Below are positions 8,805 to 16,850 of a stretch of 64,000 nucleotides of DNA, one piece after another; within the stretch, counting starts at the first letter, position 1, and each line of letters starts with the position of its first letter. The notes below the pieces were generated by a model. It saw only the letters and a list, made by a program, of their open reading frames with translations, did not search any database and had not been told where the DNA came from. Origin of the DNA: JAABTH01 sp964492615 (GTDB lineage: Bacteria > Bacillota > Dethiobacteria > DTU022); the NCBI GenBank assembly GCA_964492615.1, contig CAZBKZ010000007.1, forward strand, positions 21,560-85,559. Reading direction: 5' to 3'. The translations under genes were made by a program, and so were the position numbers.

Positions 8805-9899
8805 ATGAAAAAAAGCACTTTAATGTATATTGCTTTAATCTTAATTATGGGCTTGTTATTTATCAGCGGTTGTTCAGGAGACACTTCAACACCTTCCGAA
8901 TCAGAAGCTGAAAGTGAAGGCCCTGAGGAGATTGCTGAAGGACCAACAGCAGATGAACCCATTAATCTTGTTTTTGCAACATGGGAGCAGCCTACTACCG
9001 CGCTGGGTGTAATCTATCAAGAAGCAGCTGATCGCATTGAAGAAGAAACAGGTGGCAGAGTAGTAATGGAATGTTATTTCTCCGGTTCGTTACTGGAATA
9101 CGCAGATGTGTTCCCCGGCGTTGCCTCTGGAAGGGCAGACATTGCCACAGCAATTTCATCTATGGCAACGGGAAAACTTAACCAGATATTTGATCAACCA
9201 TACATAGGTATTCCTGATCAGGTAGAAGCAACAAAGGCATTTAAGGAGCTTTTAGTAACACGTCCGGAATTTCAGGAGGAAATGGAGCAGAACAACACAC
9301 GGTGGATCAGCTTGCGAGCTATGCCCCCATACTGGTTACATACTGTTACTAAGCCAGTCAGAGTTCCTGATGATCTGAGGGGAACTAAGATAATGGCCAG
9401 TGGAGACACAATTGTTGATGTTTCTGGCGGTGCCTCCATTAATGCAGCTCCACCAGATATGTACATGAACCTTGAAAGAGGTCTCGCTGACGGACAAATT
9501 ACCCACTGGAATGCAATAGTAACCTTTGGCTTAAAAGAGCTATTTAATTACCATACCAGTTTCGGAGGTCCTCAAACCGGCCTGAAAGCCAGTGCAATCG
9601 GCTGGGTTATCAACCTTGACACCTGGAACAGCCTGCCCTCTGATATACAGGATATAATTGTTGAAGTATATGAATGGGCTGATATTGAACTAGGCAAACA
9701 TGCTGAAGGCCAGGATGCTATGGCATGGTCCCGTGAGCAAGGTCATGAATTCATCGAGGTTACCGGTGAAGATCTCATACCCTGGGAAGAAGTTGCACAG
9801 CCAACAGTAGATAAATGGATCGAGGACGCAACAGCTGCAGGTTGGCCCGCCGCTGAAATCTGGGATTATTTTGGCGAATTAATTGAAAAACACAGGTAA
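8805..9899 (+). CDS. dctP: TRAP transporter substrate-binding lipoprotein (DctP family)
   Basis: This 364-residue extracytoplasmic binding protein has a lipoprotein signal (lipobox ISGC, Cys23) and a negatively charged linker to about residue 50. The DctP fold then follows, with YMNLERGLADGQ near 225 corresponding to the family's YxALxxGxVDG. It captures the substrate for the DctQ/DctM permease encoded next. At the family's selectivity Arg (xxGxKxR) it has LRGTKIM, so Met197 replaces the Arg that normally holds a substrate carboxylate. RBS CGGAGGTAA. A strong stem-loop separates it from dctQ. Confidence 0.9.
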   Translation: MKKSTLMYIALILIMGLLFISGCSGDTSTPSESEAESEGPEEIAEGPTADEPINLVFATWEQPTTALGVIYQEAADRIEEETGGRVVMECYFSGSLLEYADVFPGVASGRADIATAISSMATGKLNQIFDQPYIGIPDQVEATKAFKELLVTRPEFQEEMEQNNTRWISLRAMPPYWLHTVTKPVRVPDDLRGTKIMASGDTIVDVSGGASINAAPPDMYMNLERGLADGQITHWNAIVTFGLKELFNYHTSFGGPQTGLKASAIGWVINLDTWNSLPSDIQDIIVEVYEWADIELGKHAEGQDAMAWSREQGHEFIEVTGEDLIPWEEVAQPTVDKWIEDATAAGWPAAEIWDYFGELIEKHR

Positions 9900-9975
9900 A
9901 ATGAATATTTTATTATACAAAATAATATGATTTATTTAATAAATAACAGTTAAAAATCATTTATTAAAGGCTTGG

Positions 9976-10014
9976 GACTGCAAGCGCAGCAATGATACAT
10001 CTGCGCTTGCAGTC
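9976..10014 (+). promoter_or_regulatory. Intercistronic 14-bp perfect stem-loop between dctP and dctQ
   Basis: GACTGCAAGCGCAG (9976-9989) pairs perfectly with 10001-10014 around an 11-base loop. No T-run follows, so it is probably not a simple terminator. Such hairpins after binding-protein genes commonly protect the upstream mRNA from 3' decay and raise binding-protein over permease levels. Confidence 0.6.
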
Positions 10015-10079
10015 TATAGAAATAGCACATACCCATATTACATCTCTCTCCAATCATTCAGGATTAAGGGGTGATAAAT

Positions 10080-10565
10080 TTGAGAAAAGCTGAAAAACTT
10101 ATCTACTGGATAAGTGAAACATCAGCGATTATAGCAACAGTAGTGTTAATCCTCCTGATGCTCATTACCGTCAGCGATGTATTAATCCGCACTTTTTTTA
10201 ACGAAACTATTCTTGGAATTGTTGAACTTACCGAAATGATGATGCCTGTTATAGGCTTTCTCGGTATAGCTTGGTGCGCTTTGCAGGGTGGTCATGTTGC
10301 AGTAGATATCCTGATTAGTTCGCTGTCTGAAGGAAAACAAAAAGTTTTTGATATTTTAAATTACCTGTTAGCAATTGTGATTACTTTTTTAATTGGTTGG
10401 CATACTCTGCAGCAGAGTTTCTTTATTAAACAGATTAATGTTGTAACTGATAGCCTGGACCTTCCAAAATACCCATTCATGATCATCGCCGCAGTAGGTT
10501 TCTTCTTAATGACTCTTGCTGTATTTATCCTATTATTAAAAACATTTGAGCGGAGGGAGCACTAA
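10080..10565 (+). CDS. dctQ: TRAP transporter small permease (DctQ)
   Basis: About 161 residues with four hydrophobic segments, typical of the DctQ membrane component that holds DctM and DctP together. I favour TTG 10080 as start, because AAGGGGTGAT (10066-10075), a near-complete Shine-Dalgarno, ends 4 bases before it; the GTG at 10071 lies inside that sequence. Its stop codon overlaps the dctM ATG by one base (TAATG), so the two are translationally coupled. Confidence 0.88.
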   Translation: MRKAEKLIYWISETSAIIATVVLILLMLITVSDVLIRTFFNETILGIVELTEMMMPVIGFLGIAWCALQGGHVAVDILISSLSEGKQKVFDILNYLLAIVITFLIGWHTLQQSFFIKQINVVTDSLDLPKYPFMIIAAVGFFLMTLAVFILLLKTFERREH

Positions 10566-11860
10566 TGTCACCTGAAATGATCGGCGTTATTGGAATAATA
10601 ATTCTTGTAATAATGTTATTCATGCGATTATGGATTGGCATTATACTTGCTGTAATTGGTATGGTTGGCTATGCCCTCCTAACTAATTGGGATAGATCTC
10701 TTTTAATGATCGGCACTGAACCATTTAGTCATGCCGCTACATATGCGATATCAGCAATGCCGCTTTTTATATTAATGGGCATGGTCGTATCTGTTACCGG
10801 GATTGCCGGCGATATGTATCAGGCTGCCCGTAACTGGATTGGTCATGTACGTGGCGGGTTAGCCATGGCCACTGTAATAGCCTGTGGTGGTTTTGCTGCA
10901 GTAACCGGTTCAAGCATGGCCAGCACTGCTACAATGGGAAAAGTTGCTTATCCTGAAATGATAAAATATAAATACAATGAGCGTCTGGCTGCAGGCTGTA
11001 TTTCGGCTGGAGGCACCGTTGGTATACTTATTCCTCCTAGTATAGGTTTTATTATATACGGACTCTTCACTGAAAATTCTATTGGCAAACTATTCATGGC
11101 GGGTATACTGCCTGGCTTAAGTGAAATACTTTTTTATATAATAACTATCTTTATTGTGTGCCGCTTTAAACCACATTATGGACCACCGGGACCAAAAGTA
11201 GTTTTAAAAGAAAAAATAGTTTCACTCAGGGGCGTCTGGTCAATAGCAGTCCTTTTTATATTGGTTATTGGTGGCATATATGGAGGATTTTTCACTCCAA
11301 CTGAAGCAGGTGCTATAGGCGCTTTTGGAGCTATTGTCATTGCCCTAGCCACTCGCAGAATAACGATCAAAGGTTTAATGAGAACTTTTCGCGAAACCGC
11401 ACAAACAACTGCTATGATCATGATTATGATTGCCGGCTCGATGATCTTTAACCGCTTTATCACTGTAAGCAAGTTACCGGTCGCTATGGGTGATTTCGTA
11501 GCCGGCCTTGATGTCTCTCCTATTATGATCATGGCCGGTATTGTTCTACTTTACCTTGTAATAGGATGTTTTGTAGATATTATTGCAGCGATCGTCTTAA
11601 CTTTACCTGTGATATACCCAATTGTGATGATTTTAGGTTTTGATCCATTTTGGTTTGGTGTTATTATGGTGAGATTAATGGAAGTAGGCGCCATTACTCC
11701 CCCCATGGGCCTTAATATTTTTATTCTTGCCAAGACTATTAACATACCTGTTGGAACTATATACCGAAGTGTTTTTCCTTTTGTTGTAGCAGATTTTGTG
11801 AATCTGGCATTTTTAATTGCCTTTCCTCAAATCTCTCTCTTCCTGGTTAACCTTATGTAG
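10565..11860 (+). CDS. dctM: TRAP transporter large permease (DctM)
   Basis: A 431-residue, very hydrophobic protein with about a dozen membrane segments. Characteristic DctM stretches are ATGKVAYPEM-like (TATMGKVAYPEM, around 125-140), GGTVGILIPPS (around 150-160) and the C-terminal GAITPPMGLN. It is the Na+ (or H+)-coupled channel subunit. Coupled to dctQ by the one-base overlap; followed 55 bases later by the ferredoxin-type oxidoreductase gene. Confidence 0.93.
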   Translation: MSPEMIGVIGIIILVIMLFMRLWIGIILAVIGMVGYALLTNWDRSLLMIGTEPFSHAATYAISAMPLFILMGMVVSVTGIAGDMYQAARNWIGHVRGGLAMATVIACGGFAAVTGSSMASTATMGKVAYPEMIKYKYNERLAAGCISAGGTVGILIPPSIGFIIYGLFTENSIGKLFMAGILPGLSEILFYIITIFIVCRFKPHYGPPGPKVVLKEKIVSLRGVWSIAVLFILVIGGIYGGFFTPTEAGAIGAFGAIVIALATRRITIKGLMRTFRETAQTTAMIMIMIAGSMIFNRFITVSKLPVAMGDFVAGLDVSPIMIMAGIVLLYLVIGCFVDIIAAIVLTLPVIYPIVMILGFDPFWFGVIMVRLMEVGAITPPMGLNIFILAKTINIPVGTIYRSVFPFVVADFVNLAFLIAFPQISLFLVNLM

Positions 11861-11915
11861 TTATTAAAATATATTTGAAGATAAGAACATTGGTAAAAGA
11901 TGTAAAGGAGTAAAC

Positions 11916-13058
11916 ATGATGAAATATAATAAATTCAACAATATGGAATGGGTGGCATCAGCTCTGGGTTTTAGCGCAGACTCCCTTCCTGTACCTAAGC
12001 AAAAACTAAAAACCACATCTCATCAGGTAATCGAATTACTCCAGTATTGTCTTGATAAAGGGGTTAACTATCTTGATATCGGTTATCCCTACCATCTGGG
12101 AGAAAAAAAGTACATGTCCGGTATCATCAGTCAAGTAATTAGTGACTTTCCGAGAGATTCAGTAAAAATTGCCTTAACCATTCCCTCTTACTCGATAAAA
12201 ACAGCCAATGATTTTGAGCTATATCTAAATATGCAGTTAGAATGGTTAAAAATTGAAAAAGCAGATTTTTGCCTGCTGGGCATGTTGAACCGCGATAATT
12301 GGCCTGTTTTAAATAAGCTTAATGTTTTGGAGTGGGTTGAAAAAGCACGGTCAGATGGACGCATTGACAAAATAGGCTTTTCTTTTCATGATCACTTTCA
12401 AATTCTTAAAGAGATAATTGCTGCCTACGACCATTGGGCAATTAGTCAGTTTCAATATAGTTATGTGGACGAAAATCATGATCCTGGAAGTAGCGGAATT
12501 GCATATGCTAGCAGTAAAGATTTGGCTGTTGTTATCAGTGAACCGCTACACAAAAAAAGACTGAGTAATAGCTTACCTTCTGAAGTTTTAAAACTGATCA
12601 GTTCTTTTCCTGCATACCATTCGCCCACTACCTGGGCTCTGCAATGGGTTTGGAATCATCCAGAAGTTTCAGTTGTTCTAGGTGAAATGTCCAATATAAC
12701 CGAGGCCGAAGAACATATTTCCGCAGCTAACACGTTTAATCCGAACAGTTTAACAATCAAAGAACTGATAGCATATGAGAAAATCAAAGATTATTTTAAA
12801 TCTAAAATAATTGTTCCCTGCCCCTCATGCCGTCCTTGTATGCCTTGCCCTCAAGGCATCGACGTTCCACGAATATTCGAGATATACAATGATGCTGCCA
12901 TATATAATGATTATAGGACAGCCCGAAAGATCTACGCTGATGAAAATCATAGAATTGAGCTGTGCAATGAGTGTGGGAGTTGTGAAAAATCCTGTGCAAA
13001 GAGGCTGACAATAATTCAATACCTGAAACAAGCACAAATTGCGCTTGAAAACGATTGA
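11916..13058 (+). CDS. Aldo/keto reductase-like protein with C-terminal [4Fe-4S] cysteine clusters
   Basis: A 380-residue protein with an AKR-type barrel (NYLDIGYPYHLGE at 51-63; RIDKIGFSFHD; VVISEPL) followed by cysteine motifs at 302/305/308/311 and 350/353/356/360 (CNECGSCEKSC) of the family's iron-sulfur tail. Of the AKR catalytic tetrad I can align Asp54 and Tyr59, but the Lys position is Thr88 (in IALTIPS) and the His position is Gly122 (in LLGMLN). It may therefore be an altered or electron-transfer-only member. RBS AAAGGAG. It is the last gene of the cupin/TRAP group. Confidence 0.8.
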   Translation: MMKYNKFNNMEWVASALGFSADSLPVPKQKLKTTSHQVIELLQYCLDKGVNYLDIGYPYHLGEKKYMSGIISQVISDFPRDSVKIALTIPSYSIKTANDFELYLNMQLEWLKIEKADFCLLGMLNRDNWPVLNKLNVLEWVEKARSDGRIDKIGFSFHDHFQILKEIIAAYDHWAISQFQYSYVDENHDPGSSGIAYASSKDLAVVISEPLHKKRLSNSLPSEVLKLISSFPAYHSPTTWALQWVWNHPEVSVVLGEMSNITEAEEHISAANTFNPNSLTIKELIAYEKIKDYFKSKIIVPCPSCRPCMPCPQGIDVPRIFEIYNDAAIYNDYRTARKIYADENHRIELCNECGSCEKSCAKRLTIIQYLKQAQIALEND

Positions 13059-13471
13059 AACATATTTTGAAATAACAGAGTTTATAAGCTGGCCTTTCAC
13101 TGCCAAAGAATATTGCATTCAAGCGATAATCCCACTAAAGCTTTCTTATGTGCAGTTAGATCGCCCACCGTAATAGCGGAATAATGGCACCATCTTTTAT
13201 CAATATTTTTTCTTTAGGCAATCTGGATTGTTTGTGAATTATATAAATGACGACAAGTAAGCAGCATGAAGTGTGGATGTTGAAATGCCAAACCAAAAGC
13301 CTGTTTTTCATCTCGTAACTGAAAAACAGGTACATCTTATCACAGTTCTAACATTCCATATGTAGATCTTTTGAGAATTAGTGATGTTTTAAAATATTTC
13401 TGTAACGGCCTCACCGCATCAAGTAATTTAACCGTTTCCGGATGTTATGAATATTAAGTAGCTGATCTCTT
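13059..13471. other. Intergenic region with one inverted repeat
   Basis: In this 413-base gap between convergent genes I find no gene. CCTGTTTTTC (13300-13309) and GAAAAACAGG (13321-13330) form a perfect 10-bp stem with an 11-base loop. The gap separates convergent transcription units, so a terminator role is possible, but there is no clear T-run on either side. Confidence 0.4.
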
Positions 13472-14446
13472 TTAGAGAACTTCTTCCAAAACCCTGACAA
13501 AATTACCGTGGCAAATCTTGATCATCTCTTCCCTGCTGAAACCGCATTTCTCCAGCATTTCACGCAGGCAGCTAAACTTTTCCACATTCTCCAGCCCTTC
13601 CGGGGTGCTGGTTATGCCGTCAAAATCAGAACCAAAACCGACACTTTCAACACCGGATACCTCGGCAATATGGCAGATATGCCTTATAACATCATCTGTT
13701 GTTGTCTGCCCCGTTTGCCTGAGAAAATCAGGGCAAAAGTTTATGCCCACCATACCGCCTGCTTCAGCCAGGGCACGCAGCTGTATGTCGCTTAAATTGC
13801 GGGGATGATCGCACAGGGCACGGGCGCATGAATGTGAAGCAACCACCGGTCTTTCTGAAAACTGCAGAACATCCCAGAAACCGGCTTCGTTAAGGTGAGA
13901 AAGGTCAATCAGCATACCGAGATTATTCATTCTATCAATAACCCTGCGGCCAAAAAGCGACAGGCCGTTTTTACTGTATTTTTCCCCCACTCCATCAGCG
14001 ATAGCATTACGCTGGTTCCAGGTTAAGCCGAGAGCCCTTACCCCCAGCCGGTAAATCAGATCAAGCATAAAAAGGCTTTCTCCGAGAATTTCTCCTCCTT
14101 CTACACTGACTAGAACACCGGTTTTGCTGCCGCCGAGCCTGCGCAAATCGCCCTTTTTACTAATTAGAAAAAGCCTTCTCCTGTTGACCTCGATAAAGTT
14201 CAGGGCTGATTCAATCAGCTGCAGACCTCTCCATGTTGCCTGGGTGGGCTTATGCTCGCTCTCTATGTACATGGCCATTATCTGCAACCCCAGGCCGGCT
14301 TTTTCTGCCCCGGCTATACTCCAGTGACTGCAACCATCAGGCTTGCGCAGATCGCTTTTTCCTGCCTGGTAATTGATTATACTGTCGTTGTGCCCGTCGG
14401 CAATCCAATATTCATGCAATCCGACCAATCCTCCACTCGCTTGCAT
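13472..14446 (-). CDS. Membrane dipeptidase (peptidase M19, renal dipeptidase family)
   Basis: This 324-residue protein has the M19 signatures: ADGHNDSI at the N-terminus (first zinc-site HxD), VSVEGGE, MLIDLSHLNEAGFWDV, VASHSCARALCDHPRN and GFGSDFDGI. The family are zinc hydrolases that cleave dipeptides, including D-residue products. There is no signal peptide, so it is probably cytoplasmic. Start ATG is preceded by AAAAGGAAA. Stands alone, divergent from the next gene. Confidence 0.92.
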   Translation of the reverse strand: MQASGGLVGLHEYWIADGHNDSIINYQAGKSDLRKPDGCSHWSIAGAEKAGLGLQIMAMYIESEHKPTQATWRGLQLIESALNFIEVNRRRLFLISKKGDLRRLGGSKTGVLVSVEGGEILGESLFMLDLIYRLGVRALGLTWNQRNAIADGVGEKYSKNGLSLFGRRVIDRMNNLGMLIDLSHLNEAGFWDVLQFSERPVVASHSCARALCDHPRNLSDIQLRALAEAGGMVGINFCPDFLRQTGQTTTDDVIRHICHIAEVSGVESVGFGSDFDGITSTPEGLENVEKFSCLREMLEKCGFSREEMIKICHGNFVRVLEEVL

Positions 14447-14527
14447 TTTTCCTTTTGTAGTCTATCTTACCATATTTGTGATATTATAATGGAATTGCAG
14501 CAGAAATCGGCTTGAACCGGAGTTGTC

Positions 14528-15205
14528 ATGAAGCTAAATTTTGAAGCGCTTAATGTTCGCAGAATAATTATCCGTTACCTGGTTTTTTTCGGAGGTCTGT
14601 TTTTGGTGGCCAACGGGGCTGTATGCACGATCAATGCCAGCCTGGGAGTAAGCCCCTGGGATGTATTCCACATAGGAATGGCCAACCAGACAGGGTTGAC
14701 TATCGGCCGTATCCACCAGTTAACCGGTTTTACAGTGCTGGCAGTCAGCTACTTTTTTAAAGTGCGCATCCATATCGGGACACTGCTGAACATGATTTTC
14801 CTCGGCCTGTTTATCGACATGGTAATTACCCTGGATTACCTGCCCTATCCGGATCAGATCTGGACTTCCATTCTGCTCTACCTGGCCGGGGTTATCTTGT
14901 TCGGCCTGGGTGTTGCCTTTTACATCAGCCCCAACTTGGGAGCAGGCCCCCGCGACAGTCTTATGCTGGCCCTGACCAGGATAACCCGCCTGAAGACGGG
15001 AGTGATCCGCACCATAATGGAAATTGCTGTTGCCGTTATCGGCTACCTGCTCGGCGGTCCACTCGGCATTGGAACAGTTCTTTTTGCCCTTACCCTGGGT
15101 TTTTTCATGGAAACAGGCTTCAGCCTGGTTAAATGGATCAAGAAAAGTGCCCTCTTTAGAACAGTCTGGTGCAACAGTTTACCCCGCTCCGGCAGCACCG
15201 GTTAA
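14528..15205 (+). CDS. YczE/YitT-type integral membrane protein
   Basis: A 225-residue protein with about five or six membrane helices, beginning after a short basic stretch (RRIIIRYLVFFGGLFLVANG). GVSPWDVFHIG and LGAGPRDSLMLAL (a repeat of the same motif) are typical of the YczE/YyaS/YitT group. Molecular function is not established for the family. Preceded by ACCGGAG; 81 bases from the divergent dipeptidase gene. Confidence 0.82.
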   Translation: MKLNFEALNVRRIIIRYLVFFGGLFLVANGAVCTINASLGVSPWDVFHIGMANQTGLTIGRIHQLTGFTVLAVSYFFKVRIHIGTLLNMIFLGLFIDMVITLDYLPYPDQIWTSILLYLAGVILFGLGVAFYISPNLGAGPRDSLMLALTRITRLKTGVIRTIMEIAVAVIGYLLGGPLGIGTVLFALTLGFFMETGFSLVKWIKKSALFRTVWCNSLPRSGSTG

Positions 15206-15329
15206 GTAGAAGGTGCAAAATTAGGGAACCCTCTGAATGAATCTTCATGTTCAATTAAGCTGTTCATCTGCCGGAAAATTTTTTAATATCCAGATTTTTA
15301 GAGGAGATCGATAATATTTGTTTGAATTA

Positions 15330-15347
15330 TTGTAGGTGGCAGGACAA
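15330..15347. promoter_or_regulatory. Possible Crp-type site upstream of its own fusion regulator (TTGT-N10-ACAA)
   Basis: TTGT and ACAA are spaced by 10 bases, the same outer pattern as the stronger palindrome at 16780-16797. It lies 80 bases upstream of the regulator start and about 40-60 bases upstream of -10-like sequences (TATAAA 15361-15366; TATAAT 15387-15392). The inner bases are not symmetric, so this is a weak candidate. Confidence 0.3.
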
Positions 15348-15426
15348 CGCGCAAATACAGTATAAAATAGAAAACAGTTAACATTATATAATCCCGGCCA
15401 ACGAAAGAATGTAGAGGCGTTCCGTT

Positions 15427-16707
15427 ATGTATACCAGCGACCTGGACCTAGTTGGACTGGCACTCGAAAATCAGACCCCGCCTGTATGCTCTTACAAGCG
15501 GGGAAAAGTTCTATACTGGCAGGGTGACCCGGTAGAAAATTTATATGTAATAGATAAAGGAGCAGTAAAAATATCTTCCATCTCCGGCACGGGACGGATT
15601 TACTCCCACGGGATTTTAGGAACCGGTCATTTAATTGGCGCTACAGATTACTTCCTCGATGGAATTCATGAAACAACTGCAGAAATATGTACTGAACAAA
15701 CCCGGTTGTTCACTTTTACAGTTAAACAGTTTCAAAACCTCATAAATGGTAACCCAAATTTTTCTGCTATTGTTATGCGCGAATTGGCTAAAGAAGCGAA
15801 AGTGCATCTATGCAAAGCACAGGAATTAAGTTTTCTCGATGTGCAACAGCGCTTAATGCACAGTCTGATATCCCTGGCGGGAGAACACGGTTTAAAAACT
15901 GAGGAAGGCGTTGAAATTGGAGTTAATATCACCCATGAAGATATTGGGGAAATGATCAATGCAAACCGCACTACAATCACACTATGCCTGCAGGAACTGA
16001 GAAAACTTGGCTATATCAGGAATGAAGGTAGACGGATTATCCTGATCCCTATTGAACATATGGACCTTCTCGATCAGTTGAGTGAAGCAATTCTAACAGG
16101 TGAAATGGGTGAAGCCGCCGACCTGGCTTCAGAAGCGGTCAAGGAAGGAATAGATCCGGTCATTGTTTTAAACTCGCTGTTAAATGGAATGAAAAGGATA
16201 GACCGCAAGTATACACAGAGACAATTGGACATCAATGATATCATCTGGTCTTCCATGCACATGAAAGATGCTTTACCGGTTATCGAAACAGCGATTCAAA
16301 AGGAAGGCCTTAAACTCAACCACCTCGAAAGAATTGTGTTGGGAACAGTCCAGGGTGATATACATGATATTGGTAAAACCGTGGTTTCTATGCTGTTCAG
16401 GGCACGTGGATTCGAGGTTGTTGACCTTGGAGTAGATGTGCCTGCCAGGCAGTTTGTTGAAGCAGTAAAAAAATACAGACCGGGCATCCTGGCCATGTCT
16501 GCTTTTCTTACCTCTACCCAGTGCGAAATGAAAAAAGTTATTGATAAATTAAATAATATGGCATTACGCAACGGGGTTAAAATAATGATTGGGGGTGCTT
16601 CTGCTACTTCCAGGCTTGCCAGAGAAATAGGGGCAGATGGACATGCCCCCGATGGCAGGGGGGGTGTCGAATTAGCTTGGGGCTGGTGCAGTAACCCCGG
16701 CAATTAA
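15427..16707 (+). CDS. Crp/Fnr-type regulator fused to a corrinoid (B12)-binding domain
   Basis: A 426-residue fusion. Residues 20-130 form a cyclic-nucleotide-binding-like beta-roll, and 168-205 a Crp-type helix-turn-helix (ITHEDIGEMINANRTTITL). Then comes a helical cap (about 215-295) and a B12-binding domain with the base-off corrinoid motif DIHDIG (His313 as lower ligand), followed by GFEVVDLGVDV and IGGASAT. There is no Fnr-type N-terminal Cys cluster. The domain matches the corrinoid protein encoded at 18049-18675. I infer a transcription factor that senses corrinoid or its methylation state and controls the demethylation genes that follow. A terminator lies right after it. Confidence 0.9.
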   Translation: MYTSDLDLVGLALENQTPPVCSYKRGKVLYWQGDPVENLYVIDKGAVKISSISGTGRIYSHGILGTGHLIGATDYFLDGIHETTAEICTEQTRLFTFTVKQFQNLINGNPNFSAIVMRELAKEAKVHLCKAQELSFLDVQQRLMHSLISLAGEHGLKTEEGVEIGVNITHEDIGEMINANRTTITLCLQELRKLGYIRNEGRRIILIPIEHMDLLDQLSEAILTGEMGEAADLASEAVKEGIDPVIVLNSLLNGMKRIDRKYTQRQLDINDIIWSSMHMKDALPVIETAIQKEGLKLNHLERIVLGTVQGDIHDIGKTVVSMLFRARGFEVVDLGVDVPARQFVEAVKKYRPGILAMSAFLTSTQCEMKKVIDKLNNMALRNGVKIMIGGASATSRLAREIGADGHAPDGRGGVELAWGWCSNPGN

Positions 16708-16755
16708 TACTTCAGCCGGGAATCAAAAACGCCTTTACTAAATATAATAATTTGA

Positions 16756-16778
16756 AGCGGCTAAAAAAGCCGCTTTTT
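16756..16778 (+). terminator. Rho-independent terminator after the Crp-corrinoid fusion gene
   Basis: AGCGGCT (16756-16762) and AGCCGCT (16768-16774) pair across a 5-A loop and are followed directly by five T residues. Confidence 0.85.
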
Positions 16779-16779
16779 G

Positions 16780-16797
16780 TTGTTGTCCAGACAACAA
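16780..16797. promoter_or_regulatory. 18-bp palindrome, putative Crp-type operator before the methyltransferase gene
   Basis: TTGTTGTC and GACAACAA are perfect inverted repeats with a 2-base centre. Seen as TGTTG-N6-CAACA it has the half-site spacing of Crp-family sites. A TAAAAT at 16817-16822 would be the -10 box, placing the palindrome centre near -40, the class II activator position. The Crp-type fusion regulator is encoded just upstream. Confidence 0.55.
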
Positions 16798-16850
16798 ACG
16801 TCATAGCTGGTTAAGGTAAAATTAATAAAAACAGTGGAAAGGGGTATGGC

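Noticed and set aside
13300..13330. Inverted repeat as a clear Rho-independent terminator
   Set aside because: Stem is good, but there is no T-run on either strand.
16296..16703. Long minus-strand frame within the Crp-corrinoid fusion gene
   Set aside because: Shadow of the B12-domain coding sequence; no family motif.
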